The notes: generated by a model from the sequence alone, not told the origin. 28,847 nt of DNA from Syntrophomonadaceae bacterium (GCA_028686565.1 JAQUBU010000001.1:1-28847), one strand, 5' to 3'; shown: positions 1 through 7,877, numbered from the stretch's first letter. A program made the numbers and translations.

Positions 1-238
1 TGTCGCTCGCCCCCTTTCACTTGCTTGCCTTCGCTGGGTGTTATTGCCATGCTCCGCCAACATCCGCACTCATATTTATGCATCCCAGATTATCAAACAG
101 GGAGTTTTTCAGGGGTAACTAGCTAAGTACAGTGACAATTCGGCTCTCAAGAATTATGTCCCGGTATCAAAGCATTTTTATTTACTTCAAAATTTTCTTA
201 TGTTCCCTACATATTTATTTATGCAGAAAAAACATAAG
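1..238. other. Left-edge stretch without a recognisable gene
   Basis: This stretch lies downstream of the SIR2-like gene. On the minus strand a short frame starting near position 65 stays open to the window edge, but it has no convincing ribosome binding site and I do not recognise the peptide. The bases nearest the SIR2 stop codon are A+T-rich like that gene, while the first ~60 bases are richer in G+C, so a composition boundary may lie here. I see no clear terminator hairpin after the SIR2 gene. Confidence 0.4.
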
Positions 239-1582
239 TTATAAAAATGGTGTATGATGGAAAACCATTTCGCTAGAATCATTAGTAATTGAAGATACAA
301 TTTTCTGGGTATGTTTAAATGATGCTTTATGTAATATTTGATTACCTTCAATTATGTTTTTATACTCATCTAATGTTAAAATGTCAGATTTGTATCCAAA
401 CAAGAAATATACCGGAACTTCGATTCCCCTTTCATCATCAATTAATAAATAAGTTAATCCATTTATATAACCTTCCATATAAGCAACATCATGATAAAGT
501 TTCTTTTTTAACTTTTGTGATTTCCATTTAAAATACGAATTAATTATGCGAGATATTCTGTATGGGTCTGAATACTCACCAGTATTTCTTCTTGCCATAA
601 TCCGCTCAAAAGCATGAATAAGACCATCTTGATAGCATAATGAAAAAACTACTTCAGGGTGTTCCTTAATATTAAATACAGCTGATAGCAAATCATGTTC
701 CGTTTGGACTTTATGAAGCATTAAAGGTACAGAATCAAGTATTTCATCGGGAATTATTAAAGAGTCATCAATCAATATATTCTTTAGATTTGATACAAAA
801 TAAGTTGCATCAGTAATAATTGGGGTCAAATTAATATCTCTAAACTTCTCCAAAGCGTTATCATCCAAAGTTACAATATATGCATGAGGCATTAGACCAT
901 TCATTTCTTTTAACAAAGAATTATATATACTATTAAAATCTTCGTCTCCAAAAGAATATCCGCAGAAGATCACATATTTTGTAGCCAACATCATTTTTAA
1001 GCTACTTCCAATCAGACCAGTGTTAAGTGTGTTATAACATTTATTGTAATCTTCTTCTGTTGCAATAATAGATCCAAAATTATTTATTGAGCCATGTATT
1101 TTTAATACCTTTCTCTCTGGAAGATTCCAAAATACAAAATCCTCTGGAGTAACAATTGGAATAGCACCACAATATCTTTCAAATAAGTCATCCCAATTGG
1201 TAGTAATAATTTCATTTATCATATAGATACTTGATAATTCTCTATGAAAACTTGATGCTCTTCTTTGTAACTCAGGAAAGGAAGAAACATAGTCAAATCT
1301 GCACTTAATTTTCTTGAGCAGATTAATTCTTCCATTAGTATTATTACAATACTTGCTCATCAACTTTGAGAAAGATAAGTTTTCTGTAATGCCTAGTTCA
1401 TATTTTACATCTTCATATAAAGAATGATTATATACTGTCCTTGATTCTGTGCTTACTCCTGCCCCTGAAAAGATTACTAAATCGCCACGCTTCGCTGCTT
1501 CGATAGTTTCTTTTGGTAAATCAAATGATTTTTGTTGCATACAAAATTTACATTCGCAATTCCCTTTTCCTTCTATATGCAT
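239..1582 (-). CDS. SIR2-like domain protein, possible NAD-consuming defence effector
   Basis: 447 residues from the ATG at 1582, chosen over an upstream TTG at 1600 because AGAAGGA lies 6-7 bases before the ATG. The SIR2-fold motifs are visible in order: GAGVS (residues 40-44), TTNWD (127-131), KIHGS (161-165, with the family's active-site-type His163) and GYSFGDEDF (208-216). This pattern matches the SIR2_2-type domain common in bacterial anti-phage proteins (Thoeris ThsA, DSR and SIR2-HerA use related domains to hydrolyse NAD+). A cysteine cluster, CECKFC (residues 9-14), precedes the domain and could bind metal. The C-terminal ~160 residues (about 285-447) match nothing I recognise and could be a sensor. 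No membrane segment is seen. The gene is visibly more A+T-rich than the rest of the window, which suggests transfer. It lies 245 bases downstream of a co-oriented helicase-nuclease. The SIR2 fold is fairly sure; a defence role is inference. Confidence 0.8.
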   Translation of the reverse strand: MHIEGKGNCECKFCMQQKSFDLPKETIEAAKRGDLVIFSGAGVSTESRTVYNHSLYEDVKYELGITENLSFSKLMSKYCNNTNGRINLLKKIKCRFDYVSSFPELQRRASSFHRELSSIYMINEIITTNWDDLFERYCGAIPIVTPEDFVFWNLPERKVLKIHGSINNFGSIIATEEDYNKCYNTLNTGLIGSSLKMMLATKYVIFCGYSFGDEDFNSIYNSLLKEMNGLMPHAYIVTLDDNALEKFRDINLTPIITDATYFVSNLKNILIDDSLIIPDEILDSVPLMLHKVQTEHDLLSAVFNIKEHPEVVFSLCYQDGLIHAFERIMARRNTGEYSDPYRISRIINSYFKWKSQKLKKKLYHDVAYMEGYINGLTYLLIDDERGIEVPVYFLFGYKSDILTLDEYKNIIEGNQILHKASFKHTQKIVSSITNDSSEMVFHHTPFL

Positions 1583-1698
1583 CCAATTTCCTTCTTCCAA
1601 AATATTCGTTATTAACTCATTTAATTAATTTGAATATTAATAAAGCCTCTATCCCCTAGACCTTATGGGGATTTTCTATCCATCTATCCAACTGTTGT

Positions 1699-1805
1699 TT
1701 ACTTATTTTTAAAATAAACTGGCAGTTTTTGTATGACTTCTATGTCATATCCTTCTATTCCTGCAAATAATTCCAGTTTTCATCAAATAGCGGTAGATAA
1801 CACAT
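1699..1805 (-). pseudogene. Possible gene remnant between the helicase and SIR2 genes
   Basis: After the helicase stop codon, a short minus-strand frame opens at 1805 (MCYLPLFDENW...) and soon hits a stop. A second frame, one shift away, continues as ...EGYDIEVIQKLPVYFKNK and ends at 1701. Read together the two pieces look like protein interrupted by a frameshift. The second piece vaguely resembles the tail of MutT/NUDIX pyrophosphohydrolases, which as I recall often neighbour DUF3427 helicases, but that match is weak. It could also be chance. Confidence 0.25.
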
Positions 1806-1827
1806 AGCAGAAGGATATTTTTATTCC

Positions 1828-4800
1828 CTACACCGTCACTGCCTCTTTCAGTACAAATCCCGGCATTGGATCGTGCATTTTCCAAACAATACTTATTGGG
1901 GCAGAGCCGTAATGGCTCACATAATCAGCTAAACCGATACATGTGTAGGGTACCGCTGCCTGTCCGTCCTTTTTATAATCTCTCACGAAAATAAGTACAC
2001 GGTTACCGTTGTTTTGTTGATTTATGTATCTTAGTCCGGTTGTTGATTCTGAACTGGTTGAACTCTGGGTTTGCCAGTGGAACTTTTCTTCACTTATAGC
2101 GTAATCCCTGTACATAGTCGATGGCGAATAATCTTTATCTGATTTATTCAGGGTCACGAAGAATATATCCAGCCCCTTATCCGGAAGATATAGCACCCCT
2201 TCCTGGAAATGCTTCCGTTTCCTCTCGGTATGTCGCCCTAGTGCAACCAGTATCTGGTCCAAGGTATAACTGCAATATAAGTCCAGAGGGCATGCAAAAT
2301 CCAAATCCAAGGGTTTATCCACGAATTCTATGCGTTCATACTGATACTGAAGTAAACTTATTAATTCGTTGTAGACCAGGTCGTTTTTTATGGCGTTGTA
2401 GATGGCTGCTTCTATGCTTGAAAAGATATTTTCCAAATTATCCAGGCCTTTGCCGTAAACCGTATAGTGGAACATTGTAAGCATGGTTCGTTCAATACCG
2501 GATAAATGATGTTCAATATAGCCACGGTTCGATTTGATCTTGGGCAATATATCTAATAAGAATGTGATCCAGCGGCGGGAATTGGCGCTGGACAAACGCA
2601 GAAAAGCGTTGGCTAACATCCGTACGTTCTGATCATCGGCAAAATATTTATCAACCAAATCCGCCTCGGCCGCCAGCGAGCTTAAAGTCAAATGTTTGGA
2701 ATATATCTCTTTGGGCTGGACGTGGTAATCTTCGAAAAATTCTTGGGTATCTATCTTTTTATGTATTTCAAAGTAATCTTTCAATTTCAGCTTAATATTG
2801 TGCTTGTTGTTAATGGTGTTTTTGATATTCTCCAATATATATTCCTGAGCCTGTCTTTCCATTTGAATCGAGCATCCCCGGGGTACATGAATGAAACGAT
2901 GTTCTATTTCATACTCTACCGTTCTCCGGGTTCTTGCCAACAGCGCCCTGAACCGTTCCTCAAAATTGAACTTGCGATTGGCCTGGCCTACAAAATCAAG
3001 CACGGTCAGGGCTTCTTTCCCTTCACACAGCCTTAAGCCGCGACCCAGCTGCTGGATGAATACGGTTAAACTTTCCGTAGGCCGTAAGAATAGGACTGTA
3101 TTTATCTCAGGAATGTCTACGCCTTCGTTATAGAGATCAACTACGAAAATGAATTTTATTTCTTTGTTAACCAGCCTTTGTTTTACCGTACTGCGCACTG
3201 ATTCCTCTGATTCCGCCACCAAATATTCTGCTGCTATCCCCGCCTGGTTGAAGCTATCGGCCATATAGCGGGCATGGTCCTTGGAAACGCAGAATCCCAG
3301 GCCGATAATATCCGAACTGTCTCCGCAATAGTTATCTATAGCCTGAATTATGTTGCCGACCCGGCGCTGGGCCTGGGCGGACTCAAAGACATATAAATTA
3401 TCCAGTTGTTTCTGATCATATTTACCGGCGGTCCATTGGACATTTTTCAGACTTACGGTATCAGTCACCCCGAAATAGTGAAACGGGCTGAGCAGTTTGC
3501 GTTCTATGGCCTCATGCAGACGCAGTTCAGCGGAAATGCGCCCATTGAAGTATTGGAAAACGTTCTTGCCATCCGGCCTTTCCGGGGTGGCCGTCAAGCC
3601 CAGCAATATGCGGGGCTGATAGTATGTAAGCAATTCCTCGTAAGAGGGGGCGGCGGCATGATGGAATTCATCAATAATAATAAAATCATAATGATCCGGG
3701 TTGGTTATAGAGGTAAGTTCCTTGGAATTGAGTGATTGAATGGATACAAAGAGGTAGTCCAGACTTGCCGGGCTGCTGCCTCCCACCATCAGGGAACCGA
3801 AGTTATAGTCCTTCAATATGGCCCGGAAGCAATCGCGGCTTTGCTGCAATATTTCTTTCCGATGGGCTACAAACAACAGCCGGTTAAGCTTGCCGGGATT
3901 CTCCTGCAAGAACCTTTTATAATCAAAAGCAGCCACCACCGTTTTCCCGGTACCTGTGGCCGCCACCACCAGATTTCTATAGGAATTATGAATCTCTCTT
4001 TCCGCTTTGAGTTGGTCCAATATTTCTTGTTGAAAATAATATGGGGTGATATCAAAATTGAAGGCAAATTTATACTCCTCATCACCGGCATTATATCGCT
4101 CAGACTTCAGGGCCTGGCGCAGCCTGGCGGCATCCAATCCCGGGACGAATTTAACAAATTCATGGCTGTTCCAGTATGACTCAAAGGTAGCCTGAACTTT
4201 CTTCAATATATCCCGGGAATCGTATTCACTGAGTTTAATATTCCATTCCAAGCCGCTGGTCATGGCTGATTCCGATATGTTGGAAGACCCGATGTAAGCG
4301 CAGCTGAATCCGGTATCCCGCCAAAAAACATAGGTTTTGGCATGCAGGCGGGTTCTTTCGGTATCATAGGAAATACGAATTTCCGTATTTGGCAAGCTGG
4401 AGAGTTTTTCAATGGCCTTGAAATCGGTAGCCCCCATATATGAGGTGGTAATAACCCGCAAGCTTCCCCCATGGGAGGTGAATTCCCGGAGTTCATTAAG
4501 AATCAGCCGCAAGCCGCTCCATTTAATAAATGAGACCAATAACTCTATACGGTCGCAGGATCTGATCTCCTTTTTAATTTCGGAAACCATGCTGGGTTCA
4601 TGAATGGCCCCGGTGAAAAGCGAGTTTTCCGCAATTGAGGTATCAGGCCGGATAAGGGTTGCTTTCTCCGAGCCAAGGGCCATATTGGTGCCCTTTTTAT
4701 CGACCAGGGCTAATAGCAATTTCGCATCTTGATGAATACTTTTATCTCGAATCAAAACAGCCAATTGGCGGTTGGGTTTAAAGCCTGATTCACCTTTTTC

Positions 4801-5049
4801 GATGGCATCGGCGATATATTCAATCAAATTGTTGCACAGGGTTATGCGATTATCCAAGGCATCATTTTCGCCCTCAATATAGTCCAAAACATCTCTTATA
4901 ACCAATGCCAGGTAAACGGATAAAATCTTGGATGACTCAGCTGAATCAATCGGGCCCGTCTGAATCATGATCATTTCGTTGTCAAGCTGATCCAGGTACT
5001 GCTTCATAATTTTATTTATGACTTGTTCATATAGGCCGAAAGATAGCAT
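1828..5049 (-). CDS. PLD-nuclease / superfamily 2 helicase / DUF3427 protein
   Basis: 1073 residues, start ATG at 5049 with GGGAG about 11 bases upstream. Domains in order: an alpha-helical N-terminus (1-130); a phospholipase-D-type nuclease domain (~140-300) with H236-x-K238 and GSSN (254-257), one HKD half-site; then a superfamily 2 helicase core with Walker A ATGTGKT (364-370), DEFH (460-463), LTATPER (485-491) and motif VI QQLGRGLR (666-673). The region from ~750 to the end corresponds to the DUF3427 extension of this family (COG3886 plus COG1061 architecture). An ATP-driven translocase with an attached nuclease fits DNA restriction or repair. All core motifs look intact, so the protein should be active. 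The SIR2-like gene follows in the same direction, so the two may be one transcription unit. The architecture is well supported; the biological role is not known to me. Confidence 0.88.
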   Translation of the reverse strand: MLSFGLYEQVINKIMKQYLDQLDNEMIMIQTGPIDSAESSKILSVYLALVIRDVLDYIEGENDALDNRITLCNNLIEYIADAIEKGESGFKPNRQLAVLIRDKSIHQDAKLLLALVDKKGTNMALGSEKATLIRPDTSIAENSLFTGAIHEPSMVSEIKKEIRSCDRIELLVSFIKWSGLRLILNELREFTSHGGSLRVITTSYMGATDFKAIEKLSSLPNTEIRISYDTERTRLHAKTYVFWRDTGFSCAYIGSSNISESAMTSGLEWNIKLSEYDSRDILKKVQATFESYWNSHEFVKFVPGLDAARLRQALKSERYNAGDEEYKFAFNFDITPYYFQQEILDQLKAEREIHNSYRNLVVAATGTGKTVVAAFDYKRFLQENPGKLNRLLFVAHRKEILQQSRDCFRAILKDYNFGSLMVGGSSPASLDYLFVSIQSLNSKELTSITNPDHYDFIIIDEFHHAAAPSYEELLTYYQPRILLGLTATPERPDGKNVFQYFNGRISAELRLHEAIERKLLSPFHYFGVTDTVSLKNVQWTAGKYDQKQLDNLYVFESAQAQRRVGNIIQAIDNYCGDSSDIIGLGFCVSKDHARYMADSFNQAGIAAEYLVAESEESVRSTVKQRLVNKEIKFIFVVDLYNEGVDIPEINTVLFLRPTESLTVFIQQLGRGLRLCEGKEALTVLDFVGQANRKFNFEERFRALLARTRRTVEYEIEHRFIHVPRGCSIQMERQAQEYILENIKNTINNKHNIKLKLKDYFEIHKKIDTQEFFEDYHVQPKEIYSKHLTLSSLAAEADLVDKYFADDQNVRMLANAFLRLSSANSRRWITFLLDILPKIKSNRGYIEHHLSGIERTMLTMFHYTVYGKGLDNLENIFSSIEAAIYNAIKNDLVYNELISLLQYQYERIEFVDKPLDLDFACPLDLYCSYTLDQILVALGRHTERKRKHFQEGVLYLPDKGLDIFFVTLNKSDKDYSPSTMYRDYAISEEKFHWQTQSSTSSESTTGLRYINQQNNGNRVLIFVRDYKKDGQAAVPYTCIGLADYVSHYGSAPISIVWKMHDPMPGFVLKEAVTV

Positions 5050-5129
5050 GATTTATTGCTCCCACGTTTTGCTCCTTCAAGTCTGGTTATACTTATGACG
5101 ACATTATTCACCATTTAATACCAATACAA

Positions 5130-5135
5130 ATTATA
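5130..5135 (-). promoter_or_regulatory. Possible -10 element of the helicase gene
   Basis: A perfect TATAAT on the minus strand lies about 80 bases upstream of the helicase ATG. No good -35 hexamer sits 16-18 bases before it, so the assignment is tentative. Confidence 0.35.
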
Positions 5136-5185
5136 CCACATTTCCCATAATCGCCACATTCTAAAATACAAACCAATCCACTTAT

Positions 5186-5238
5186 GGCAAACCCTGTTCC
5201 TCTTCAGAGCAAACAGAGGGACGTTCTTTTTGTTTGCC
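5186..5238. repeat. REP-like hairpin of the AGGGACG type
   Basis: Outer arms GGCAAAC (5186-5192) and GTTTGCC (5232-5238) are perfect complements. They enclose CTGTT...AACAG and the string AGAGGGACGTTCTTTTTG, which I recognise as typical of dispersed palindromic (REP, RAYT-associated) elements in anaerobic Clostridia. It lies between the divergent helicase and rarA genes. It is a single copy in this window; no RAYT transposase gene is present. Confidence 0.55.
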
Positions 5239-5446
5239 TTAACTACGCCAAATATACCATGTTTAAACTAAGGCCTGTTACACCCCAGGGGGGCCAGGGG
5301 CAGTGCTGTTTTCTATTTTCTGTTTTCAGATCCTTTAACACCCTTACACCGTCAAAGTTGATGCAAATTCTGCCGGGAAATGATATTTTGTAGTTAGCGG
5401 TTCTATATTGTTCTAAAGCTTTTGTATTTAAATAATGGAGGAAAAA

Positions 5447-6754
5447 ATGGATCTGTTTGATATTGGCCAGCAAGAAAATATTCACAAAAATGCACCCCTG
5501 GCATACCGGATGCGCCCGCGTCACCTGGAAGAAGTAGTGGGCCAAAAAGCTATTGCTCCCGGTTCAGTTTTGCGCAAAGCTATTGAGAAAGATCAATTAC
5601 ACTCATTTGTCTTATTTGGTCCCCCAGGTACGGGCAAAACCAGTATTGCCCGTATTATTGCGCAAACCAGCAACTCCCATTTTCAATTCCTGCCGGCTGT
5701 TACCAGCGGAGTTAGTGATATTAAGAAAAGCGCTGCCGAAGCCAGCGACCGGCTCAAGTTCTACCGGCAGCGTACCATATTATTTGTTGATGAAATCCAT
5801 CGCTTTAACAAGAACCAGCAGGATGTTTTGCTGCCATTTGTAGAAGACGGAACTTTGCTGCTTATTGGTGCGACTACTGAAAACCCTTTATATGAGTTAA
5901 ATAATGCTCTCTTATCCCGCATGAAAATATATTTTTTGGAAGCCTTGAATCAGCAAGAATTAAGCGAGGTGATTTCAAACGCCTTGCAGGATAAGGAAAG
6001 AGGATTAGGTGAGTTTGACATCAAAATAGACGATGAGAGTCTGGCCTTGATAGCAATGAATTGCAAGGGTGATGCCCGGATGGCTTTAAATATTTTGGAA
6101 ACTGTAGTTAATTCTTTTTATGAGCCTGATTCCCGGTTTCTCATAAAGATTGAACTGCTGCAAAAAGTAATGACCCGCCCTCTGCTAAGATATGACCGAA
6201 GCGGTGATGTTCACTATGACAGTATTTCCGCCTTTATTAAAAGTATCCGGGGCTCAGACCCGGATGCGGCGCTTTTTTGGCTGGCTTATATGCTGGAAGG
6301 AGGGGAAGATCCCAAATTTATTGCGCGGCGATTAATAGTTCACGCTGCCGAAGACATTGGCTTGGCCGATCCTCAGGCACTGATGCTGGCCACCGCAACT
6401 GCTCAAGCCGTTCAATTTGTGGGCATGCCTGAAGCTCGTATCCCTCTGGCAGAAGCTGTTATATATCTTGCTGCTGCCCCCAAAAGTAACAGCAGCTTGG
6501 CTATTGATGCAGCTATAGCAGCAGTCCGTCAGAGCCATAGCATTAAAGTCCCGCCGCATATTGCCGATACTTCCCATTCCAAAGCAGCCAGCGTTTTGGG
6601 CAAAGGTAATGATTATAAATATCCGCATAATTATGGTGGTTATGTAGACCAGAAATACCTTCCCGATAACTTGCTGGGCCAGCATTTTTATAAGCCAGGT
6701 AAAAACGAGAATGAAATGAGGATTAAAAAATTCCTGGATAATCTGCCCGGATAA
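5447..6754 (+). CDS. rarA: Replication-associated recombination protein A (RarA/MgsA)
   Basis: 435 residues from the ATG at 5447. The upstream in-frame ATG at 5435 overlaps the GGAGG that serves as ribosome binding site 6 bases before 5447, so the later start is preferred. It is an AAA+ clamp-loader-like ATPase with Walker A GPPGTGKT (58-65), Walker B LFVDEIHRF (112-120) and sensor-1 GATTENP (141-147). The C-terminal half carries the lid and MgsA tetramerisation regions, with the family motif ARRLIVHAAEDIGLADP and the terminal YKYPHNYGG. Length is normal for the family. RarA acts at stalled replication forks, probably modulating single-stranded DNA and SSB at lesions. It stands alone on the plus strand, has its own terminator, and converges on trxA. 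Identity is very secure. Confidence 0.96.
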   Translation: MDLFDIGQQENIHKNAPLAYRMRPRHLEEVVGQKAIAPGSVLRKAIEKDQLHSFVLFGPPGTGKTSIARIIAQTSNSHFQFLPAVTSGVSDIKKSAAEASDRLKFYRQRTILFVDEIHRFNKNQQDVLLPFVEDGTLLLIGATTENPLYELNNALLSRMKIYFLEALNQQELSEVISNALQDKERGLGEFDIKIDDESLALIAMNCKGDARMALNILETVVNSFYEPDSRFLIKIELLQKVMTRPLLRYDRSGDVHYDSISAFIKSIRGSDPDAALFWLAYMLEGGEDPKFIARRLIVHAAEDIGLADPQALMLATATAQAVQFVGMPEARIPLAEAVIYLAAAPKSNSSLAIDAAIAAVRQSHSIKVPPHIADTSHSKAASVLGKGNDYKYPHNYGGYVDQKYLPDNLLGQHFYKPGKNENEMRIKKFLDNLPG

Positions 6755-6757
6755 TAA

Positions 6758-6786
6758 AATGAAGGGGGGATTCTTCCCCCCTCATT
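6758..6786 (+). terminator. Terminator of rarA
   Basis: The hairpin begins 3 bases after the rarA stop. AATGA plus six G (6758-6769, one bulged A) pairs with six C plus TCATT (6776-6786) around a 6-base loop, followed by the T-rich ATCTTTACTTT. Strong stem, modest T-tract. Confidence 0.7.
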
Positions 6787-6800
6787 ATCTTTACTTTAAG

Positions 6801-6936
6801 CATCAAAAGAAACAGCAGAGCAGTTTCTTTCGCACCGTTTGCAACGAGGTAGGGGATGAGAACCCGCCACCTGTTTTGTTAATAGGAACCCCACCACTTA
6901 AAGAAGCGGGGGACATATTATTTTCGCTCGTTATAA
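6801..6936. repeat. Dispersed intergenic repeat, copy A
   Basis: This copy fills the space between the convergent ends of rarA and trxA. It has an imperfect hairpin (AAGAAACAGC at 6807-6816, GCAGTTTCTT at 6820-6829), then GCAACGAGG, ACCCGCCACC, a CCCCACCACTTAAAGAAGCGGGG half-palindrome (about 6889-6912) and finally CTCGTTATAAA running into the trxA stop codon. The first half resembles the sequence at 19034-19105 and the second half resembles 12709-12754. No open frame through it looks like a protein. Confidence 0.6.
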
Positions 6937-7251
6937 ACCATCTACTACCTGCTGCAGCTGGGATTTGCTTTGTGCTCCTACAACTCGTTTAACTTCAGCA
7001 CCATCCTTAAAGAAGGTAAGTGTAGGAATTCCTCTTATACCAAATTGAGCAGCCAGATTCTGATTTTCGTCAACATTTACTTTGCCCACTTTAATCTTTC
7101 CAATATTTTCTGCGGCCAAGCTTTCTACTACTGGCCCAACCATTTTACATGGTCCGCACCAAGGAGCCCAAAAATCTACCAGCACTGGTATATCGGACTT
7201 CAGTACCTCCTGGCTCCAATTTTCATTGTTTAGTTCTTTAACATCAGCCAT
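6931..7251 (-). CDS. trxA: Thioredoxin
   Basis: 106 residues from the ATG at 7251, 6 bases after GGAGGG; an ATG at 7254 is only 3 bases from it and less likely. A classical thioredoxin: WAPWCGPCK redox motif in the first third, the cis-proline loop (GIRGIPTLTFF) and the terminal GA-containing segment. A cytosolic dithiol-disulfide oxidoreductase normally reduced by TrxB, which is not in the window. The gene begins 17 bases after the csoR stop and has no promoter of its own that I can see, so it should be expressed from the copper-responsive csoR promoter. Coupling a thioredoxin to CsoR suggests thiol repair during copper stress; that functional link is inferred. Confidence 0.95.
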   Translation of the reverse strand: MADVKELNNENWSQEVLKSDIPVLVDFWAPWCGPCKMVGPVVESLAAENIGKIKVGKVNVDENQNLAAQFGIRGIPTLTFFKDGAEVKRVVGAQSKSQLQQVVDGL

Positions 7252-7271
7252 CATAATCCCTCCTATATCTG

Positions 7272-7547
7272 TTATTTGATCAGCCTTCCCATCATTTCTA
7301 CTATTTGCTGAAAACTTTCATCCTGCTTTTCTTCACTCAGTGCTCGTAAGATACATTCACGTGCATGGTTTTCAAACATTAAAATACCAACCTGATTCAT
7401 CGCCGCTTTGATCGCTGCAACCTGATTCAATATCTCACCGCAGGCAGCTTCAGATTCAATCATTCCTTGAACTCCTCTAACCTGACCCTCAATACGCTTG
7501 AGCCTGAGCAATATATTCTTTTTTGCATCTTTTTTCCCATCACTCAC
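7272..7547 (-). CDS. csoR: Copper-sensing repressor of the CsoR family
   Basis: 91 residues from the GTG at 7547, which follows a G-rich ribosome binding site. The longer upstream reading runs through the promoter and operator and is rejected. The family signature LKRIEGQVRGVQGMI is present, and the three Cu(I) ligands fall at Cys36, His61 and Cys65, the same positions as in characterised CsoR proteins. This C-H-C set argues for copper rather than persulfide sensing (CstR) or formaldehyde/nickel sensing (FrmR/RcnR). It should be an all-helical dimer or tetramer that leaves DNA on Cu(I) binding. A matching operator lies just upstream, so it is probably autoregulated. Unusually, the partner gene is trxA and not copA or copZ; no copper pump is in the window. 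Confidence 0.92.
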   Translation of the reverse strand: MSDGKKDAKKNILLRLKRIEGQVRGVQGMIESEAACGEILNQVAAIKAAMNQVGILMFENHARECILRALSEEKQDESFQQIVEMMGRLIK

Positions 7548-7554
7548 CAGCGTT

Positions 7555-7571
7555 ATACCCCCCTCGGGTAT
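7555..7571 (-). promoter_or_regulatory. CsoR operator
   Basis: On the minus strand this reads ATACCC-GAGGG-GGGTAT, a 17 bp interrupted palindrome with the same half-sites and 5-base spacer as the B. subtilis CsoR site at copZA as I remember it. It lies just downstream of the -10 box, over the expected transcription start, and contains the G-run serving as the csoR ribosome binding site. Binding would block initiation. Confidence 0.85.
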
Positions 7572-7581
7572 CTTTATAAAA

Positions 7582-7610
7582 ATTATATAATCCCTAGAAG
7601 CGAATGTCAA
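7582..7610 (-). promoter_or_regulatory. Sigma-A promoter of csoR-trxA
   Basis: A perfect consensus promoter on the minus strand: TTGACA (7605-7610), a 17-base spacer, TATAAT (7582-7587). This is the strongest promoter seen in the window and it is controlled by the adjacent CsoR site. Confidence 0.9.
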
Positions 7611-7658
7611 TTATATTTACTAATAATATGCAATACTGTGCGGATTAAAATTCCATCA

Positions 7659-7700
7659 GCAAATAAAAGAATAACCCATTACAGGTTATTCTTTATTTGC
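7659..7700 (-). terminator. Terminator after the 33-residue membrane peptide gene
   Basis: GCAAATAAA(A)GAATAACC (7659-7676) pairs with GGTTATTCTTTATTTGC (7684-7700) around a 7-base loop with one bulge. It lies about 20 bases after the small gene's stop in the minus direction, where the stem itself ends in TTTTATTT. It also insulates the csoR promoter from upstream transcription. Confidence 0.65.
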
Positions 7701-7720
7701 ATTATTAATATTTTCATCAC

Positions 7721-7822
7721 TTAGATCAAATAGTATACGCCAATGGCTGCACCAAAAGAAATCAGTAACCAAAACAGGGTTCTCAACATTTCGCTCTGTA
7801 CTTGTTTACTTAATTGTTCCAT
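7721..7822 (-). CDS. Small single-pass membrane peptide (33 residues)
   Basis: ATG at 7822 preceded by an excellent ribosome binding site, GAGGAGG, 7 bases upstream. The peptide has a polar, charged start (MEQLSKQVQSEMLR) followed by one hydrophobic span, about residues 15-33 (TLFWLLISFGAAIGVYYLI), ending right after the membrane segment. The likely orientation is N-in. A terminator follows 21 bases downstream. It lies between the VanW-like gene start region and csoR and may be a tail gene or independent. I do not recognise a family. The strong ribosome site and the clean hydrophobic span make it a credible gene. Confidence 0.65.
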   Translation of the reverse strand: MEQLSKQVQSEMLRTLFWLLISFGAAIGVYYLI

Positions 7823-7877
7823 TGTGATTCCTCCTCAGCTAATAATTAATCTCTCGTATATCATATCATAAATAAAA

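Larger units (their letters stand above)
5050..5446. other. Divergent intergenic region between helicase and rarA
   Basis: Besides the possible helicase -10 box (5130-5135) and the REP-like hairpin (5186-5238), it must hold the rarA promoter. TTGATG at about 5358 followed after 17 bases by TGATAT is a weak candidate. A GGGGGGCC run near 5288 is unexplained. Frames through the hairpin look like shadows, not genes. Confidence 0.4.

Noticed and set aside
3406..4179. Plus-strand frames opposite the helicase gene
   Set aside because: Antisense shadows of the helicase core; no independent signals.
5184..5393. Plus-strand 69-residue frame upstream of rarA
   Set aside because: It spans the REP-like hairpin and has no ribosome site or protein-like character.
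7548..7610. N-terminal extension of CsoR
   Set aside because: It would translate the consensus promoter and the operator; the GTG at 7547 gives canonical ligand numbering.
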